From assembly GCA_963776225.1 (NCBI GenBank), contig CAVZLL010000003.1:496001-560000 (forward strand): DNA of 64,000 bases, written 5' to 3'. The stretch is from Bog-756 sp963776225 (GTDB lineage Bacteria > Actinomycetota > Acidimicrobiia > Acidimicrobiales > RAAP-2). Under the pieces are notes generated by a model, which made no database searches, had not been told where the DNA came from, and saw only the letters and a list, made by a program, of their open reading frames with translations. The position numbers and the translations under genes are program-made. Shown here in pieces: positions 61,539-64,000 of this stretch; the stretch's first letter is position 1, and every line of letters starts with the position of its first letter.

Positions 61539-62748
61539 CTACGAGAGGCGCTCGACGATCATGGCCATCCCCTGGCCGCCGCCGACGCACATCGATTCGA
61601 GACCGATGGTGGAGCCGGTGTCCTCGAGCGCGTTGAGCAGGGTGGTCATGATGCGTGCACCGGTCTGGCCGAAGGGGTGCCCGAGGGCGATGGCCCCGCC
61701 GCGTACGTTGAGCTTGTCCCACCCGATGCCCAGTTCGCTGGGCCGAGGGGACGACCTGGGCGGCGAAGGCCTCGTTGATCTCGACCAGGTCGATGTCGTC
61801 GATGGTCATGCCCGCCCGGGCCAGGGTCTGACGAATGGCGCCGACCGGTCCGAGACCCATGATCTCCGGGTCGAGGCCGGACACACCGCTCGCGATGATC
61901 CGGGCGAGCGGGGTGATCCCGAGCTCGCGCGCCCTGGTGTCGCTCATCACCACGACCGCCGCCGCCCCGTCGTTGAGCGGACAGGCGTTCCCCGCGGTCA
62001 CCGTGCCACCCTCTCGGAAGACCGGCTTGAGCTGGGACAGACCCTCGAGCGTGGTGCCGGGACGGGGCCCGTCGTCCTTGGTCACCATGGTGCCGTCGGG
62101 AAGGGTCACCGGAATGATCTCCCGTTCGAAGAAGCCGGACTCCTGCGCGGCGACCGCCAGGGTCTGGGAGCGGAGGGCGAACTCGTCCTGCTCCTGGCGG
62201 CTGACCTTCTTGTACTCGGCGACGTTCTCCGCGGTCTGGCCCATCGCGATGTAGATGTCGGGCAGCGCGCCCTCGAGGGGCGTCCACGGATCACCGGCAG
62301 ACGGGGCGCGGGCGGCGGTGCGCGCCTCGGCCTCCGCGAAGGACGTGTTGTGCGGGCCGACGTCCGCCGCGCCGTGGTTGTAGCGGCTCACCGTCTCGAC
62401 CCCGGCGGCCACGAACACGTCACCCTCACCGGCCCTGATCGCGTGGGCGGCCATCCGGATGGTCTGCAGCGACGACGAGCAGTACCGGTTGACCGTGACA
62501 CCCGGCACGTCGGGCAGGCCGGCCATCAGCGCGGCCACCCGCGCCATGTTGTAGCCGGCCTCACCGGCCGGCTGTCCGGAACCGAGGAGGACGTCCTCGA
62601 CGCTCAGCGGGTCGAGCTCGGGCACCCGGCCCAGGACCTCGGTGATGACCAGGGCGGAAAGGTCGTCGGGCCTGCACTCGACCAGCGACCCCTTGTTGGC
62701 CCGACCGATGGGGGTCCGACCGGCTGCGACGATGACGGCTTCGGGCAT
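61539..62748 (-). pseudogene. Acetyl-CoA acetyltransferase (thiolase), one frameshift
   Basis: ATG 62748, with GAGGAG upstream. VNRYCSSSLQTIRMAAHAI near residue 88 has the acyl-accepting Cys, and DLVEINEAFAAQVVPSA is normal. An extra base at 61737 then breaks the frame; it resumes in ELGIGWDKLNVRGGAIALGH (His), PFGQTGARI and ESMCVGGGQGMAMI (second Cys), to the stop at 61539. About 402 residues result after repair, thiolase size. It cleaves 3-ketoacyl-CoA, the last beta-oxidation step. It is divergent from the acyl-CoA dehydrogenase. Confidence 0.88.
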
Positions 62749-62930
62749 GTGGTGCTCCTCGCGACGGGCGGCCGGCCGGACCGCTGCAACTTACCGGATG
62801 GTAACCCTAGTGCGCCGCCCGGCGGTTCCGGCCGGTCCGGCTCTGCGGAGGCTATCCGGGCGGTTTCGGCGGCGCGTGGGCCGCAGACCGCCCGACCGTC
62901 GCGTGTCGGTGGCGCTCCGCGCGGCTCGAA

Positions 62931-62944
62931 TGTAACGTGTTCTA
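62931..62944. promoter_or_regulatory. KstR-type operator TnnAACnnGTTnnA
   Basis: TGTAACGTGTTCTA fits every fixed base of the KstR consensus TnnAACnnGTTnnA known from mycobacterial steroid regulons. It lies in the 304-bp divergent gap (62749-63052) between the thiolase and acyl-CoA dehydrogenase genes, about 109 bp before the latter. No kstR gene is in the window. The gap also holds an AACTTACCGGATGGTAACC stretch near 62790 with a partial TTAC/GTAA symmetry. Confidence 0.6.
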
Positions 62945-63052
62945 GTCGTCCCGACCGTCCGCCGAGCACGCCGACGCGACGGCACAGCGAGCACGTCGGA
63001 CGACCTCGACCTGCTCTTGCCAGGCACGGCAGTGACGAGTGGGAGGCACCGC

Positions 63053-64000
63053 ATGGAGATCGGCTACACCGAGCGAGCACGAGGACCTCCGCAACCGCCT
63101 GCGGTCGTACTACGCGAACCTGCTGACTCCCGAGGTCGAGGCCAAGCTGGCCGTCAGCCACGGCATCGGCCCCGACATGCGCCGCGTGGTCAAGCAGATG
63201 GCCACCGACGGGTGGCTCGGGATCGGTTGGCCGAAGGAGTGGGGTGGACAGGGCCGCGGTCCCATCGAGCAGTTCATCTTCTTCGACGAGTCGATGCGGG
63301 CGGGCGCGCCGGTGCCCATGCTGACCATCAACACGGTGGGCCCGACCATCATGCAGTTCGGGACGCAGCAACAGAAGGAGTTCTTCCTCCCGAAGATCCT
63401 CGCAGGAGACATCCACTTCTGCATCGGGTACACCGAGCCCGGATCGGGCACCGACCTGGCGTCGCTGCAGACCCGGGCGGTGCGCGACGGCGACGAGTAC
63501 GTGATCAACGGCCAGAAGATCTACACCTCGCTCGCCGGGGACGCCGACTACATCTGGCTGGCCACCCGCACCGACCCGGACGTGGCCAAGCACAAGGGCA
63601 TCTCGATGTTCATCGTCCCCATGGACACCCCGGGCATCAAGGTCGTCCCCATGCACCTGCTCGGCGACCACAACATCAACTACACCTTCTACGAGGACGT
63701 GCGGGTCCCGGCGGCGAACCTGGTCGGGGGCGAGAACAAGGGGTGGTCGTTGATCACCAACCAGCTCAACCACGAACGGGTGACCCTCTGTTCGCCGGGG
63801 ATCATCGAGCGGGCCCTGAACGACGTCCGGGGCTGGGCCCAGGCCACCAAGCTCGCCGACGGCCGCCGGGTCATCGACCAGGAGTGGGTGCAGGTCCACC
63901 TGGCCCGGATCCACGCCCGCCTCGAGTTCCTCCAGCCTGATCAACTGGAAGGTGGCCTGGAACGCCACGCAGGGCCACGCTCGACGTGGCCGACGCCTCG
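63053..64000 (+). pseudogene. Acyl-CoA dehydrogenase, frameshifted and cut by right edge
   Basis: ATG 63053, after GGGAGG. Extra bases at 63071, 63936 and 63976 interrupt it; joined, it reads MEIGYTSEHEDLRNRLRSYY, GWPKEWGGQGRGPIEQF, CIGYTEPGSGTDLASLQTRA (FAD/substrate loop), INGQKIYTSLAGDADYIWLA, VTLCSPGIIERAL, LINWKVAWNATQG and TLDVADAS at the window end. It looks like the FadE26/27-type heteromeric dehydrogenases of steroid side-chain breakdown, which need a partner gene; the partner would lie beyond the edge. It sits behind a KstR-type site. Confidence 0.82.

Overview
The window is very GC-rich, uses GTG and TTG starts freely, and packs genes with 4-base ATGA/GTGA overlaps. Its gene content points to a high-GC actinobacterium, most likely class Acidimicrobiia: steroid/lipid catabolism genes (acyl-CoA dehydrogenases, FadD-type ligases, SDRs, P450s with a His-type [3Fe-4S] ferredoxin), a DUF3501/rubrerythrin cluster, a family 1 encapsulin, and a surface protein with the 'DGGIFAFGDA' repeats often seen in that class. 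The class assignment is an inference; there is no rRNA gene to test it.

Layout. 0-5.2 kb: a CPBP-type membrane protease cut by the left edge, then an overlapping operon of Baeyer-Villiger-type monooxygenase, a two-domain SDR and an amidohydrolase. 5.3-12.5 kb: a LuxR-type regulator, a frameshifted class III nucleotide cyclase, and secreted proteins (PQQ-type propeller, small surface protein, phosphoesterase lipoprotein). 12.6-15 kb: RNase P RNA on the minus strand, then xseA-xseB. 15-22.8 kb: acyl-CoA ligase, two redox/hydrolase genes, and the MoxR-DUF58-transglutaminase operon. 22.9-30 kb: glpD, an alkyl-DHAP-synthase-like FAD enzyme and glpK in one operon, then a DUF1214/sulfotransferase pair. 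30.3-32.4 kb: a large repeat surface protein.

32.4-37 kb holds the most unusual part. A Fur-family regulator sits behind a perfect 38-bp palindrome and is followed by rubrerythrin, a GlpC-like Fe-S protein and DUF3501. Facing this group is a two-gene operon: an encapsulin shell and a heme-binding beta-barrel (FABP/nitrobindin-like) protein whose C-terminus ends in a canonical encapsulin cargo-loading peptide, LGIGSLR. This suggests a heme-barrel-loaded encapsulin nanocompartment tied to oxidative or iron stress.

37-45 kb: ssb, msrB, and a catabolic set resembling the mycobacterial HIP/steroid genes fadE30, ipdF (Rv3559c) and fadD3, then an alcohol dehydrogenase and a carotenoid-desaturase-like enzyme. 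44.8-52.6 kb: a signalling island with a metallo-beta-lactamase-fold putative phosphodiesterase, a cyclic-nucleotide-binding protein, a receiver-cyclase fusion, an orphan ABC ATPase with a permease remnant, a NarL-type kinase and two response regulators. 52.7-64 kb: a second catabolic cluster with two CoA ligases around an unknown protein, an SDR, duplicated P450s plus ferredoxin, a ureohydrolase, a thiolase and an acyl-CoA dehydrogenase cut by the right edge. A KstR-type operator lies between the last two.

At least 14 single-base indels break otherwise well-conserved genes (near 6.68, 24.08, 36.57, 39.3-43.1, 61.74 and 63.07-63.98 kb). Nearly all are single-base insertions, so sequencing or assembly error is the likeliest cause. 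These genes are listed as pseudogenes only in the sense of being frameshifted.
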